Part shown: positions 8,818 to 16,651 of the stretch, in pieces | Layout: each line of letters begins with the position of its first letter | Numbering within the stretch: the first letter of the stretch is position 1 | Origin: Spirochaetota bacterium | GTDB taxonomy: Bacteria > Spirochaetota > UBA4802 > JAFGDQ01 | Direction: 5' to 3' | Assembly (NCBI GenBank): GCA_016934735.1 | Contig: JAFGSG010000024.1 | Location: 1-61,588 of the forward strand | DNA length: 61,588 bases | Notes under the pieces: model-generated | Database searches by the model: none | The model's input: only the letters and a program-made list of their open reading frames with translations | Told to the model about the DNA's origin: nothing | Translations under genes and position numbers: made by a program

Positions 8818-8890
8818 GTGCAGTTTTTCCGCTGGTTTCGACTCCGCTCAACCAGCGGAAAAACTGCACCCTGAGCGGAGTCGAAGGGTG
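8818..8890. repeat. Overlapping perfect hairpins with complementary loops
   Basis: A perfect 20-bp stem (8818-8837 with 8850-8869) encloses a 12-nt loop. The loop and two flanking bases (8837-8850, TTCGACTCCGCTCA) are perfectly complementary to 8872-8885. That second segment is itself framed by CACCC (8867-8871) and GGGTG (8886-8890). The structure can therefore form two hairpins whose loops pair, or a pseudoknot. It lies between convergent genes and has no U-tract. The TGAGCGGAGTCGAA core resembles short interspersed repeats seen in several bacterial phyla (recollection, not searched). Confidence 0.65.
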
Positions 8891-9066
8891 TGAGATGTGT
8901 TAACAATTTCGTTAAATGCTATATTTTATTCAGCACATGCGTTATTTCGTATTTTTATTAGCTTACAGCATTAATTATTTATGTTCTAGAAGGATTTACA
9001 GAAGGCCAGGAAGGCGTACATCACCTGATTTATAATACTATTTGTTTTTTTTATTATAATATTTTT

Positions 9067-9104
9067 AAAGCGCCGCATACGATTAAAGCTGTTTCCGGCG
9101 CTTT
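9067..9104. repeat. 9-bp inverted repeat after the 9119 gene
   Basis: AAAGCGCCG (9067-9075) and its complement (9096-9104) flank 20 nt, starting 15 nt past the stop of the minus-strand gene. It may act in termination, but neither side has a clean U-tract. The stretch 8891-9066 shows nothing else that I recognise. Confidence 0.35.
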
Positions 9105-9118
9105 GTGCGGTTTATTTA

Positions 9119-9862
9119 TCAGCTTAACCTGAATTTGAGGCCGGATATTGACCTGAACTGCGCAGAAGAAGTTCCAAAAATACTTTTTACGTATTCTTTT
9201 ACCCTGTACGCGACCGGAACCAGACCTGTTTCTTCACTGAACATAATTTCATCCCGTTCCCTTCTCGCTTTACTCAGATTTTTAAGATTGCCCTGGAGTT
9301 CTGTTGTAAGTGTAACAAGGATTTCTATATATTTATTCAGGGATTCAATTGTTAGGTCTGCCTCATTCGGTTTATATTCCGGAATATCCGCGAGCCTTAT
9401 GACAAGCTGCCGGAAGTTGTATGTGCGGCTGTCCACGCTCATCCGGGAAACGGACTTTTCTCCTTCGTTTTTACTGGATGAAATTCTTCTTCCTGTAATT
9501 TTTTTACCGAGAGCCGAGATTTCCTCAATTATTTTTGGGTCAACACCTGTAGATTTTACAGCTCCTTTTATTCTCGTTATAAGGCTGTTCATGTTTTCAA
9601 AAACAGTCTGTCTTACGTTTACTGAATCCCTGTATATTGAATCCGCCTTCTGAAGCAGAATAAGCGCCTCATCTGCTTTATTCCTGAGCGTTTCAAGGCC
9701 CGGTATTGTCAATGATTCCGCAGAGGGATTATAATCCGCTCCGAACGATTTTATGGCAATAATCATCTCAACAAAATTAGCTGTGTTTTTGGCATATCCT
9801 GTCTCCGATTTTGATATCTTTTTCTCTGCCGAAGGTTCTGCTGCTATTGTTTCTGCCGACAT
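9119..9862 (-). CDS. Hypothetical soluble helical protein, 247 aa
   Basis: Cytoplasmic protein with no signal peptide or membrane segment, mostly predicted helix and rich in charged residues. Two similar halves may exist: LETLRNKADEALILLQKADSIYRDS in the first and IESLNKYIEILVTLTTELQGNLKNL in the second both look like long helices followed by an Arg-rich turn. The C-terminus ends VKEYVKSIFGTSSAQFRSISGLKF, a tail I associate with uncharacterised proteins in other diderm bacteria, from memory only. AAGGAG precedes the ATG. It is transcribed alone. Function unknown. Confidence 0.75.
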   Translation of the reverse strand: MSAETIAAEPSAEKKISKSETGYAKNTANFVEMIIAIKSFGADYNPSAESLTIPGLETLRNKADEALILLQKADSIYRDSVNVRQTVFENMNSLITRIKGAVKSTGVDPKIIEEISALGKKITGRRISSSKNEGEKSVSRMSVDSRTYNFRQLVIRLADIPEYKPNEADLTIESLNKYIEILVTLTTELQGNLKNLSKARRERDEIMFSEETGLVPVAYRVKEYVKSIFGTSSAQFRSISGLKFRLS

Positions 9863-9921
9863 AAATTTCTCCTTTTAGTTGTATTTTAATGTTGTTTCCT
9901 GATATATTAATAAGTGAAGTA

Positions 9922-9946
9922 TTTAATTCTATTATACAGAATTAAA
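9922..9946. promoter_or_regulatory. Palindrome around a TATAAT in the 9862 gene leader
   Basis: TTTAATTCT (9922-9930) and AGAATTAAA (9938-9946) are perfect 9-bp arms around a 7-nt centre. On the minus strand the centre reads through TATAAT. It lies about 60-85 nt upstream of the start of the 247-aa gene. It could be an operator over a -10 box or the stem of the leader; the AT-rich background limits confidence. Confidence 0.3.
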
Positions 9947-10067
9947 TATATCCTATAAAAATATAATGTTTTTTTTAGATCGTCAAGCAAGGAGACATAA
10001 AAAATACAAAAAAAGTCTACCTCTTCCGTTTTTTTTTCGGAGGGATACGGAAAGGAAGCATGCTCAT

Positions 10068-10114
10068 AAGCTTTATCCCTTTCCTGTAAAAAATACAGGA
10101 AAGGGATAAAGCTT
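10068..10114. repeat. Perfect 21-bp hairpin with A5 loop
   Basis: Arms 10068-10088 and 10094-10114 are perfectly complementary over 21 bp around five A residues. It lies 47 nt past the stop of the beta-barrel gene on the minus strand. Reading in that direction the stem is followed by ATGAGCATGC, not by a U-tract; on the plus strand only four T follow. It resembles the other long perfect hairpins at 8818, 15652 and 42783. Confidence 0.7.
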
Positions 10115-10161
10115 TTAGTATAAAGAATGTATTTTAATCAGGATTCTTTGTACGTTTTTTT

Positions 10162-10917
10162 TTAATTCCAGCTGTAAGAAATATGGAAAAAGATCAAATT
10201 ATCATCGGGCCTCATCTGGAAAAGAGATCCCAGGCTTAGCTGCATAATATGAATGTCGAATCCGATAATTTTACTTATATATGAAGTGCTTAAGGTATCT
10301 TCCTGGTCAGGGCTGCCTTCTGTTTCAATAGTAGTGGTGCTTTTCGTTTTATCATATTTGAGCACCCCGAATGGAATAAGCCCTACGTTTTCCCCTAACG
10401 GTATATAGAGCTGAATACCTGCCTGAAGTCCGAGTGTTGTGCTGCTTATTTTCATATTTGTTTCCACACCACCTGAAGTAGAGCCGTTGATCCTGCTTAC
10501 ATTGCCGGAACCGCCTCCGAACATATTTACATGAAATGAGTCAGCAGATCCGATAGTTAAAATATTTAAATTAATTCCCAAACCGCCTGTGGCACCCTTA
10601 AGTGAAAAATCGGACGATGAATCTTCGGATTCTCCGGACATATACATTCCATTAAAGTTTAAAGAAAGCGCCGCTCTTTCCCAGAAATTATCAACGCCAT
10701 AACTTCCGCCATAACCTTTGAGTGTAAAGTAATCACTGGAAAATCTCATGTACTGGCCGCTGATTGTGTTTAAGCTCTGGCCGCTTTCCAGCCAGTATGC
10801 TGACGGCATTGCCGGTGCAGGTGAAGGCTCTAATTTGTCATCGGCAATTAATACAACGGATACATTTAATAAATAAAATAAGGAAAAAGTGATAATAAAA
10901 TACTTAGCAGACTTCAT
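10162..10917 (-). CDS. Predicted outer-membrane beta-barrel protein, 251 aa
   Basis: The N-terminal signal peptide (about 1-25, ending VVLIADD) is followed by a Pro-rich linker and then alternating beta strands with many Gly, Ser and aromatic residues. The C-terminus ends in a strand with terminal aromatic pattern (FFHISYSWN), as in outer-membrane barrels. No family could be named. GGGAGG precedes the ATG, and a promoter with 17-nt spacing lies upstream. It is transcribed alone. Function unknown; a small channel or structural porin-like barrel is the simplest idea. Confidence 0.75.
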   Translation of the reverse strand: MKSAKYFIITFSLFYLLNVSVVLIADDKLEPSPAPAMPSAYWLESGQSLNTISGQYMRFSSDYFTLKGYGGSYGVDNFWERAALSLNFNGMYMSGESEDSSSDFSLKGATGGLGINLNILTIGSADSFHVNMFGGGSGNVSRINGSTSGGVETNMKISSTTLGLQAGIQLYIPLGENVGLIPFGVLKYDKTKSTTTIETEGSPDQEDTLSTSYISKIIGFDIHIMQLSLGSLFQMRPDDNLIFFHISYSWN

Positions 10918-10961
10918 AAAATAATACCTCCCGTTATTATTTTTTTATAACTGCGTTTTTA

Positions 10962-10990
10962 TATAATGAAAATATCTTTTAGAAAGTCAA
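10962..10990 (-). promoter_or_regulatory. Sigma70-like promoter for the 10917 gene
   Basis: Minus strand TTGACT (10990-10985), 17 nt, then ATTATA (10967-10962), about 45 nt upstream of the ATG. Confidence 0.45.
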
Positions 10991-11117
10991 CGTATATTTT
11001 GCTTTAAAGTTATATGTTGATATAAAACCTTTTAAGGAATTTTTGAAATATAAAGCAATTATGTTCCGAATAGCAGGAGCGCGTGTGGTGCAATAATCCG
11101 CGTCTCCTGTATTATAA

Positions 11118-11146
11118 TTGACAAATAGTTATCTTAGTGTCATATT
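11118..11146 (+). promoter_or_regulatory. Sigma70-like promoter for the MFS gene cluster
   Basis: TTGACA (11118-11123), 17 nt, then CATATT (11141-11146), about 50 nt before the MFS start. An imperfect hairpin (CAGGAG-CGCG paired with CGCGTCTCCTG, about 11074-11109) lies immediately upstream. Confidence 0.45.
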
Positions 11147-11197
11147 ATTTAGTAACTATCTCAAAAATACAAATTTACATGGATTACTGAATATAAA

Positions 11198-12379
11198 ATG
11201 AATAAGGAAAGGTTATGGACCAGGGATTTCATCAGTACAGCGATTATAAATTTTTTAGTTGCTATGGTCTTTTTTTTACTGATGGTCACATTAGCTCCAT
11301 ACGCCATCAATGAATATCAGGCTTCTACAAGTGCGGCAGGGCTCGTTTCCGGTATTTTTATTATCGGAGCATTACTCGGCCGATTAATAATCGGGCCTTT
11401 TATAGAAGATATAGGCAGTAAAAAAATTTTAATGATCAGCCTGATATTTTTTATTTTCACGTCAGCATTATATTTTGGCGCGGTCAACTTATCACTTTTG
11501 CTTATAAACAGGTTTTTACACGGGATGGCTTTCGGGGCAGTAACCATTTCCACAGGGACAATTATTGCTAAAATTGTCCCTGTAAACAGACGCGGAGAAG
11601 GCATCGGCTATTTCAGTATGAGTACACTGGTAGCAACGGCTATCGGCCCTTTTCTGGGAATATTTTTAAGCCAGCTTGCAAATTTTAAAATTATCTTCAT
11701 TTTAAATTTAGTATTAGCTCTCCTTTGCCTTGCCATGTCATTTTTTATCAGCAGCCTGGATGTTAAGCCAGACAGGCCTGGTATTCCGGTAAATGCAGCA
11801 AAAAATTTTCATATTTCCGGCTTGCTTGAACCCAGGGTAATACCGATTTCCATAATCTCATTAGTCATTAGTTTTTCTTATTCAGGTGTATTAAGTTTTC
11901 TGTCTTTCTATGCAAAACAGATTAATTTAGTAGAAGCAGCCAGATGGTTCTTTCTTGTATATGCCCTGGCTATCTTTATTTCCAGGCCATTTTCCGGCCG
12001 GATTTTTGATGTTAAAGGCGCAAATATAGTGATATATCCATGCCTTTTCATATTTGCATTCGGTATGGTTCTGCTCAGCCAGGCAAACTCCGGAATCATT
12101 CTGCTGTTAGCAGGCGCAATAATCGGCCTGGGTTTCGGAAACTATATATCCTGCGCTCAGGCAATTTCCATTAAAGTAGCTCCTCCTAACAGATTAGGAC
12201 TGGCAACATCAACCTATTTTATTTTCTTTGATTTCGGATTCGGAATAGGACCTTACTTGTTCGGAATACTGCTTCAATTCTCAGGATTCCGTGAGTTATA
12301 TTTCACGGCAGCTATCGTGATACTTTGCGCTGTTGTTTTTTACTACTTTTTATACGGGAGAAAGGCAGCGCTTGAATAA
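11198..12379 (+). CDS. Major facilitator superfamily transporter
   Basis: Membrane protein of 393 aa with 12 predicted helices. The loop between helices 2 and 3 reads GRLIIGPFIEDIGSKKIL, a clear MFS motif A variant, and helix 4 has NRFLHGMAFGAVTISTGTI. The second half has GRIFDVKGAN in the matching place. Overall layout resembles YfcJ/arabinose-efflux-like exporters, but the substrate cannot be inferred. It is the first of a plus-strand series (MFS, kinase-like, dehydrogenase, methyltransferase remnant). The gap to the next gene is 108 nt. Confidence 0.9.
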   Translation: MNKERLWTRDFISTAIINFLVAMVFFLLMVTLAPYAINEYQASTSAAGLVSGIFIIGALLGRLIIGPFIEDIGSKKILMISLIFFIFTSALYFGAVNLSLLLINRFLHGMAFGAVTISTGTIIAKIVPVNRRGEGIGYFSMSTLVATAIGPFLGIFLSQLANFKIIFILNLVLALLCLAMSFFISSLDVKPDRPGIPVNAAKNFHISGLLEPRVIPISIISLVISFSYSGVLSFLSFYAKQINLVEAARWFFLVYALAIFISRPFSGRIFDVKGANIVIYPCLFIFAFGMVLLSQANSGIILLLAGAIIGLGFGNYISCAQAISIKVAPPNRLGLATSTYFIFFDFGFGIGPYLFGILLQFSGFRELYFTAAIVILCAVVFYYFLYGRKAALE

Positions 12380-12487
12380 TCGCATTCTCACAACAAATAT
12401 CAGACTTATTGCAAAACAAAAATTTTTTGCTTAATCTTAATATTTTCATGATAAAAAAGTTTGTATCAGGAACAGGAGGCATGAAAA

Positions 12488-13111
12488 ATGAAAAATAATC
12501 CATTGCCGGTAATTACAATCAGCCGCCAGTTAGGGTCAGGAGGAACATATATAGGCCAGCAGCTGGCAAAAAAACTCAATATTTTTTACGCTGACCGTGA
12601 AATAATCAGTCAGGCGGCAAAACATCTTTCAATATTAAAGGAAGAATTGGAATTGCGCGATGAAAAAATACTTACATTCTGGCAGTCATTCCTTCAACCC
12701 TATGCAGTTGGGTTAGACAGCTATATTCCTCCACAGGTTATCCCTCCCTCAGACCGTAAGGTATTTGATGCTGAAAGTGAAGTGATAACCGGTATTGCAA
12801 AGGAACGTCCGGCAGTTATAATAGGACGATGCAGCTCTTATATCCTTCGCGAACATTCGAATCATGTCAGCATATTTTTACACGCTGATATATCTTTCCG
12901 CAAAGGCCGTGTTCAGAAAATGTATAATGTATCGGAAGAAGCAGCAGAAAAAATGATTATTCAGAACGATAAAGACAGGGCTCTCTATAATTATACATTC
13001 ACTGGAAAGGAATGGGTAGACACAACACAGTACGACATTTCAATCCAGACAGGCAAAATAGGTGTTGATAAAAGTGTAGATTTTATTTTGAAGTACCTGG
13101 ATTTAATTTAG
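12488..13111 (+). CDS. Cytidylate-kinase-like family protein
   Basis: P-loop NTPase of 207 aa related to cytidylate kinase (AAA_26/cytidylate-kinase-like family). The N-terminus ITISRQLGSGGTYIGQQLA carries the divergent Walker A, and YADREIISQAA the following nucleoside-binding helix; AVIIGRCSSYIL is the second conserved block. Stand-alone members occur in many anaerobes and their true substrate is not settled, so I do not assign cmk. The stop is 21 nt before the start of the dehydrogenase gene, consistent with co-transcription. Confidence 0.85.
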   Translation: MKNNPLPVITISRQLGSGGTYIGQQLAKKLNIFYADREIISQAAKHLSILKEELELRDEKILTFWQSFLQPYAVGLDSYIPPQVIPPSDRKVFDAESEVITGIAKERPAVIIGRCSSYILREHSNHVSIFLHADISFRKGRVQKMYNVSEEAAEKMIIQNDKDRALYNYTFTGKEWVDTTQYDISIQTGKIGVDKSVDFILKYLDLI

Positions 13112-13132
13112 ATAAGCATAAGAGCAATATTT

Positions 13133-14125
13133 ATGAATAATAAAAAAGTATTAATTTCGAGAATGTTTTCTGATATAGAAGCAGAATTATTAAAAGATGC
13201 AGGATTGTTTATAACCAGATGGAATAAAGAAAGACCGATGACACAGGATGAATTAATTGAAAAAGCGAAACTTCATAATGCATTGTTCTGCACATTGTCA
13301 GATAAAATTGATAAGAAATTTCTAAGCGAGTGTTCTCATCTTGAAATTATTTCTCAATATGGCGTGGGTTACGATAACATTGATATTCCTGAAGCAACAA
13401 GGCTGGGAATACCGGTTGGCTATACACCTGATGCGTTGACTGAGGCAACTGCAGATATCGCATTCGGATTAATGATAGCGGTTTCACGAAAAATGTTCTT
13501 CATGCATAAAAAAATAATTAAAGGTGAATGGGATTACTTTAAACCAAGGGCTAATCTTGGAATGGAGTTAAAAGATAAAACACTCGGGATTTACGGGCTT
13601 GGACGTATCGGCGTAAAAATGGCTGAACGATGCAAAGGCGCTTATAATATGAAGATTATATATCATAACCGTAAACCAACTCCGAAAGCTGATGAATTAC
13701 AGGCTGAATATGTTGATTTTAATACCTTGTTAACCCGGAGCGATGTGGTTTCCCTTCATTGTACATTGAATGAAGAGACAAAAGGTGTTTTCAATAAAGA
13801 AGCTTTCAGTAAAATGAAGCCGAGTTCTATATTTGTCAACACATCGCGTGGGATGGTACACAATGAGCACGATCTGATCGAAGCGCTGAATACGGGAACA
13901 ATCTGGGGAGCAGGACTCGATGTGACAAATCCTGAACCGATGCAGCCGGACAATCCGTTGCTGCAAATGGAAAATGTCGCGGTTTTACCGCATATCGGTT
14001 CAGCAACAATTGAAGCAAGGACCGAAATGGCAAGAATGGCAGCTGAAAATATAATTGAGTTCTATAAAAATAAACGTATTCCTCATATTGTAAATCCGGA
14101 AACAATAAAAAATAGGCAAGTATAA
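13133..14125 (+). CDS. D-isomer-specific 2-hydroxyacid dehydrogenase
   Basis: NAD(P)-dependent dehydrogenase of 330 aa with the standard two Rossmann-like domains. The dinucleotide motif is GIYGLGRIGVKMAER (about residue 148), and the active-site Arg (NTSRGMVHNEHDL), Glu and His (LPHIGSAT) are all present. Members reduce glyoxylate, hydroxypyruvate, 2-ketogluconate or 2-oxoacids; the specificity cannot be read from sequence alone. It follows an MFS transporter and a kinase-like protein, which suggests uptake and conversion of a small acid (inference). Codon usage looks like its neighbours. Confidence 0.9.
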   Translation: MNNKKVLISRMFSDIEAELLKDAGLFITRWNKERPMTQDELIEKAKLHNALFCTLSDKIDKKFLSECSHLEIISQYGVGYDNIDIPEATRLGIPVGYTPDALTEATADIAFGLMIAVSRKMFFMHKKIIKGEWDYFKPRANLGMELKDKTLGIYGLGRIGVKMAERCKGAYNMKIIYHNRKPTPKADELQAEYVDFNTLLTRSDVVSLHCTLNEETKGVFNKEAFSKMKPSSIFVNTSRGMVHNEHDLIEALNTGTIWGAGLDVTNPEPMQPDNPLLQMENVAVLPHIGSATIEARTEMARMAAENIIEFYKNKRIPHIVNPETIKNRQV

Positions 14126-14133
14126 CAGACAAA

Positions 14134-14277
14134 ATGAAACAATGGTACGAAATATTATTTGAAAATTATGCGGAAAAATATGAAAAAGATATATTCGGAG
14201 CAAAACTCGGCGCATTTTCCAGAAGCGATAAGCTTACAACCGAGGATTTTGAAATGCTTGTTATTGCCGAAAAATAA
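14134..14277 (+). pseudogene. Internally deleted class I methyltransferase remnant
   Basis: An ORF of 47 codons starts 8 nt after the dehydrogenase stop. Its first 20 residues (MKQWYEILFENYAEKYEKD) look like the N-terminus of a family of class I SAM-dependent methyltransferases. Its last 25 (IFGAKLGAFSRSDKL and EDFEMLVIAEK) look like the C-terminus of the same family. The whole Rossmann core of about 200 residues is missing, and the join keeps the frame. I therefore read it as an in-frame internal deletion, not a real small gene. The match rests on memory of the family, not on a search. Confidence 0.5.
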
Positions 14278-14306
14278 ATTCATAGAAATAAGAAGTGGAA
14301 TTTTTT

Positions 14307-14972
14307 TTACTTCTGCGAGTCAATATACCAGCGGATTGCAAACTGCATTAATTCATCGGAGTCTTTAAGGTCGAGTTTCTTTTTGATATTTCTTCTATGC
14401 GTCTCGATTGTATTAACGCTTAGATTTAATTTTTTTGCAATTTTCTGAGTACCGAATCCGTTCCCTAAAAGCTGAAGTATTTCAAACTCCCTGTCCGATA
14501 AATTATCAATAGAAGAATTGATGCTTTCATTAGATTTATGCAGTACTTTGGATACGATATTTAACGAAGCTTCTTTGCGTAAATAAAGTTTACCGGCAAG
14601 AACATCCCTTATTGCAGAGATTATATTGCTTTCGGCTTCGCTTTTCATGACATAACCGCGTGCTCCTGCAGCAATAGCTCGTTCAGCATAAAGAAGATCA
14701 TCATGCATTGAAATAACTAATGATAGAACAGCCGGGAAACGCTGACGTATGGATTTTACCAGGTCGAGACCGCTCGCGCTGCCCTCGAGCCGCAGATCAA
14801 CCAGTGCGAGATCGGGTTTAATGTCGCCGATCATTTTAATCCCATCGTTAGCGCTTCCTGTTTCACCGCATACGATTAAATCATCTTCATCTTCTATAAT
14901 AAGCTTAAGTCCCTGTCGTACAACCGGATGATCATCAACGATAACGATTTTATATTTATTCCCTGACGGCAT
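14307..14972 (-). CDS. NarL/LuxR-family response regulator
   Basis: Response regulator of 221 aa. The receiver domain (1-120) has the acidic pair D13-D14, phospho-acceptor D59 (LALVDLRLEG) and the conserved Lys K110. The C-terminal LuxR-type helix-turn-helix (about 155-215) reads LSDREFEILQLLGNGFGTQKIAKKL and SVNTIETHRRNIKKKLDL. The gene immediately upstream on the same strand, 55 nt away, is a PAS protein that looks like a broken sensor kinase, so the pair probably descends from a two-component system. The kinase now phosphorylating this regulator is unknown. Confidence 0.92.
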   Translation of the reverse strand: MPSGNKYKIVIVDDHPVVRQGLKLIIEDEDDLIVCGETGSANDGIKMIGDIKPDLALVDLRLEGSASGLDLVKSIRQRFPAVLSLVISMHDDLLYAERAIAAGARGYVMKSEAESNIISAIRDVLAGKLYLRKEASLNIVSKVLHKSNESINSSIDNLSDREFEILQLLGNGFGTQKIAKKLNLSVNTIETHRRNIKKKLDLKDSDELMQFAIRWYIDSQK

Positions 14973-15027
14973 AAATGCAAAATATAATTATCATTTCATT
15001 TATTTCAAGAATTAATTTTTTTTGTAA

Positions 15028-15606
15028 TTAAATAGAGGGCTTTTTTAATTTTTCCAGTACTTCCCTGTTGCAATCCGAAATTTTACAGACAAGAGTTTCC
15101 TCCGGTATGCAGCCGCTGCAGACTTTTTTTAAAAGAATATTCAATAGATATGAAATTCCCGTGAGATCCTGTTCAATATCTTTAAATTTATTAAATCCGT
15201 TTTCTCTCTCTTTCAATTCCAGAGCATTTATAATAATATCTTCAAGTTTCCTTATTTTCGTAATATCCTTTATGTAAATAAGAATATAAGATATCTGGTT
15301 TAGCTCATTGAGAATCGGAAAATAATTACAGGAAAATAAATTTTCATTTTTAAACTGCTCAAAATGCTGGGATAATCCGGTTTTTAATAACGCATTCAGA
15401 TATTCTCTTTCTGAATCTGATAAATACATAATGATATTATATTGCATCAATTGTTCTGGTTTTGATTTTAACAACCTGCAGGCAGCATTATTTATTAAAA
15501 TAATATTTCCGTCTGTATCAGCAAGAATTATTATATCATCAAGAATATTCAGAAGATCGGTATAAATTTTTTTATCCAACCCTGAATTGCAGAATTTAGC
15601 CGGCAT
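15028..15606 (-). CDS. PAS protein with degenerate kinase dimerisation region
   Basis: Soluble protein of 192 aa. Residues about 10-125 are a PAS fold (LADTDGNIILINNAACRLL). The following helix LELKERENGFNKFKDIEQDLTGISYLLNILLKKV aligns in pattern with the HisKA_3 dimerisation segment of NarX-type kinases (E-R...LHDGLGQ.LTGIS), but the phospho-acceptor His falls on Lys and the protein stops before any ATPase domain. It lies 55 nt upstream of the LuxR-type regulator gene. It may act as a sensor or anti-regulator that binds the regulator or another kinase. The N- and C-termini look complete, so this is probably not a frameshift. Confidence 0.65.
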   Translation of the reverse strand: MPAKFCNSGLDKKIYTDLLNILDDIIILADTDGNIILINNAACRLLKSKPEQLMQYNIIMYLSDSEREYLNALLKTGLSQHFEQFKNENLFSCNYFPILNELNQISYILIYIKDITKIRKLEDIIINALELKERENGFNKFKDIEQDLTGISYLLNILLKKVCSGCIPEETLVCKISDCNREVLEKLKKPSI

Positions 15607-15651
15607 TTTTTTTATTTAAAAAATATAATTTATACTATAAACAGAATAAAC

Positions 15652-15693
15652 TTATAGAAGATGTCTCATTCTGCAATGAGACATCTTCTATAA
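15652..15693. repeat. Perfect 19-bp hairpin with CTGC loop
   Basis: Arms 15652-15670 and 15675-15693 pair perfectly. The element lies between the end of bioD and the start of the PAS gene on the minus strand. No U-tract follows on the minus strand (AGTTTATTC). See the matching hairpins at 8818, 10068 and 42783. Confidence 0.7.
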
Positions 15694-15843
15694 AAAAGAT
15701 TAAAGTCTATTGACTTAATCCATTTGTATAAAGGGGGATTGAATGAAAAATCGTTCATCTCTAGTTTAACTGAATTATGATTTAATGTAAATTGTTGAAA
15801 TCCATTGTTATGTATTAATGGATTTTGTGAGGCTATTGTGGGT

Positions 15844-16518
15844 TTAAAAAAGTCTGCTGAAATCAATATCAGGAATATTTTTAAAACCAAAAACCGGGAT
15901 ATCGATTATGGTTGCCTGAAACCAATACTGACTGATATATTTTTCTATTACTTCTCTTGTGTCCTGTGCTATCTCTTTTTCCTGTTCCGGAAAATTATTA
16001 TATGTTATTCCGATAATATCCAAATCTCTGTTTTTTAGCGCTTCCAGGGTGAGAAGCGTATGATTGATACTGCCCAGTCTGGGGTATGTTACAACAATAA
16101 CAGGATATTTATGCTCCTCAATGTAATCAAGTATTGTTATGTCCGGAGTCAGCGGCACATATATTCCGCCGCTACCTTCAAGAAGCACAGTTTCATATTT
16201 CTGGCTTAATTCGTTGGTAGCCTGAGCAATAACATCAGGATCAATTTCTTTCTGTTCCATTCTGGCTGAAAGATGAGGTGATGCCGGGTATTTAAAAATG
16301 TACGGACATGTCAGCCCTTTTTTATCCATTTCAGTCAGATCAATGCCCATAATTTTTCTATGGGTTAAAATATCTTCAGATGTGTTTTCACATCCTGTTT
16401 GTACTATCTTTTGTGTGATCACAGGTATATTATTCTGCCTCAGATAGCGGGCAATCAGTCCGGTTACAAGTGTTTTCCCGGAGCCTGTATCAATTCCTGT
16501 TATAAATATTACTGACAT
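15844..16518 (-). CDS. bioD: Dethiobiotin synthase
   Basis: ATP-dependent carboxylase-type enzyme of 224 aa that closes the ureido ring on 7,8-diaminopelargonate to make dethiobiotin, the third step of the bioF-A-D-B path. The P-loop GIDTGSGKT spans residues 8-16; TQKIVQTGC is the substrate/Lys block, and LLEGSGGIYVPL matches the conserved EGaGG segment. It is last in the biotin series, 133 nt after bioF, with no gene between. The end of the gene is followed by a long hairpin. Confidence 0.93.
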   Translation of the reverse strand: MSVIFITGIDTGSGKTLVTGLIARYLRQNNIPVITQKIVQTGCENTSEDILTHRKIMGIDLTEMDKKGLTCPYIFKYPASPHLSARMEQKEIDPDVIAQATNELSQKYETVLLEGSGGIYVPLTPDITILDYIEEHKYPVIVVTYPRLGSINHTLLTLEALKNRDLDIIGITYNNFPEQEKEIAQDTREVIEKYISQYWFQATIIDIPVFGFKNIPDIDFSRLF

Positions 16519-16651
16519 ACGTTTCTAAGCTGGAAAAAGTAAGATAATTACTCCACAATCTCTAAATATTCATGAAAGATTTTTAAAATATATAAAACTA
16601 TTATATGCATTCTAAAAAAATCAAATATAAATTTCATTCATTTTTAAATAA

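Noticed and set aside
8692-8874. 60-codon plus-strand ORF inside the tandem repeat
   Set aside because: It runs through repeat units and then into the perfect hairpin, has a low-complexity His/Leu/Phe composition and no ribosome-binding site.
15666-15890. 74-codon ORF past the end of bioD
   Set aside because: It overlaps the end of bioD, has no ribosome-binding site, and its 3' end falls in the perfect hairpin.
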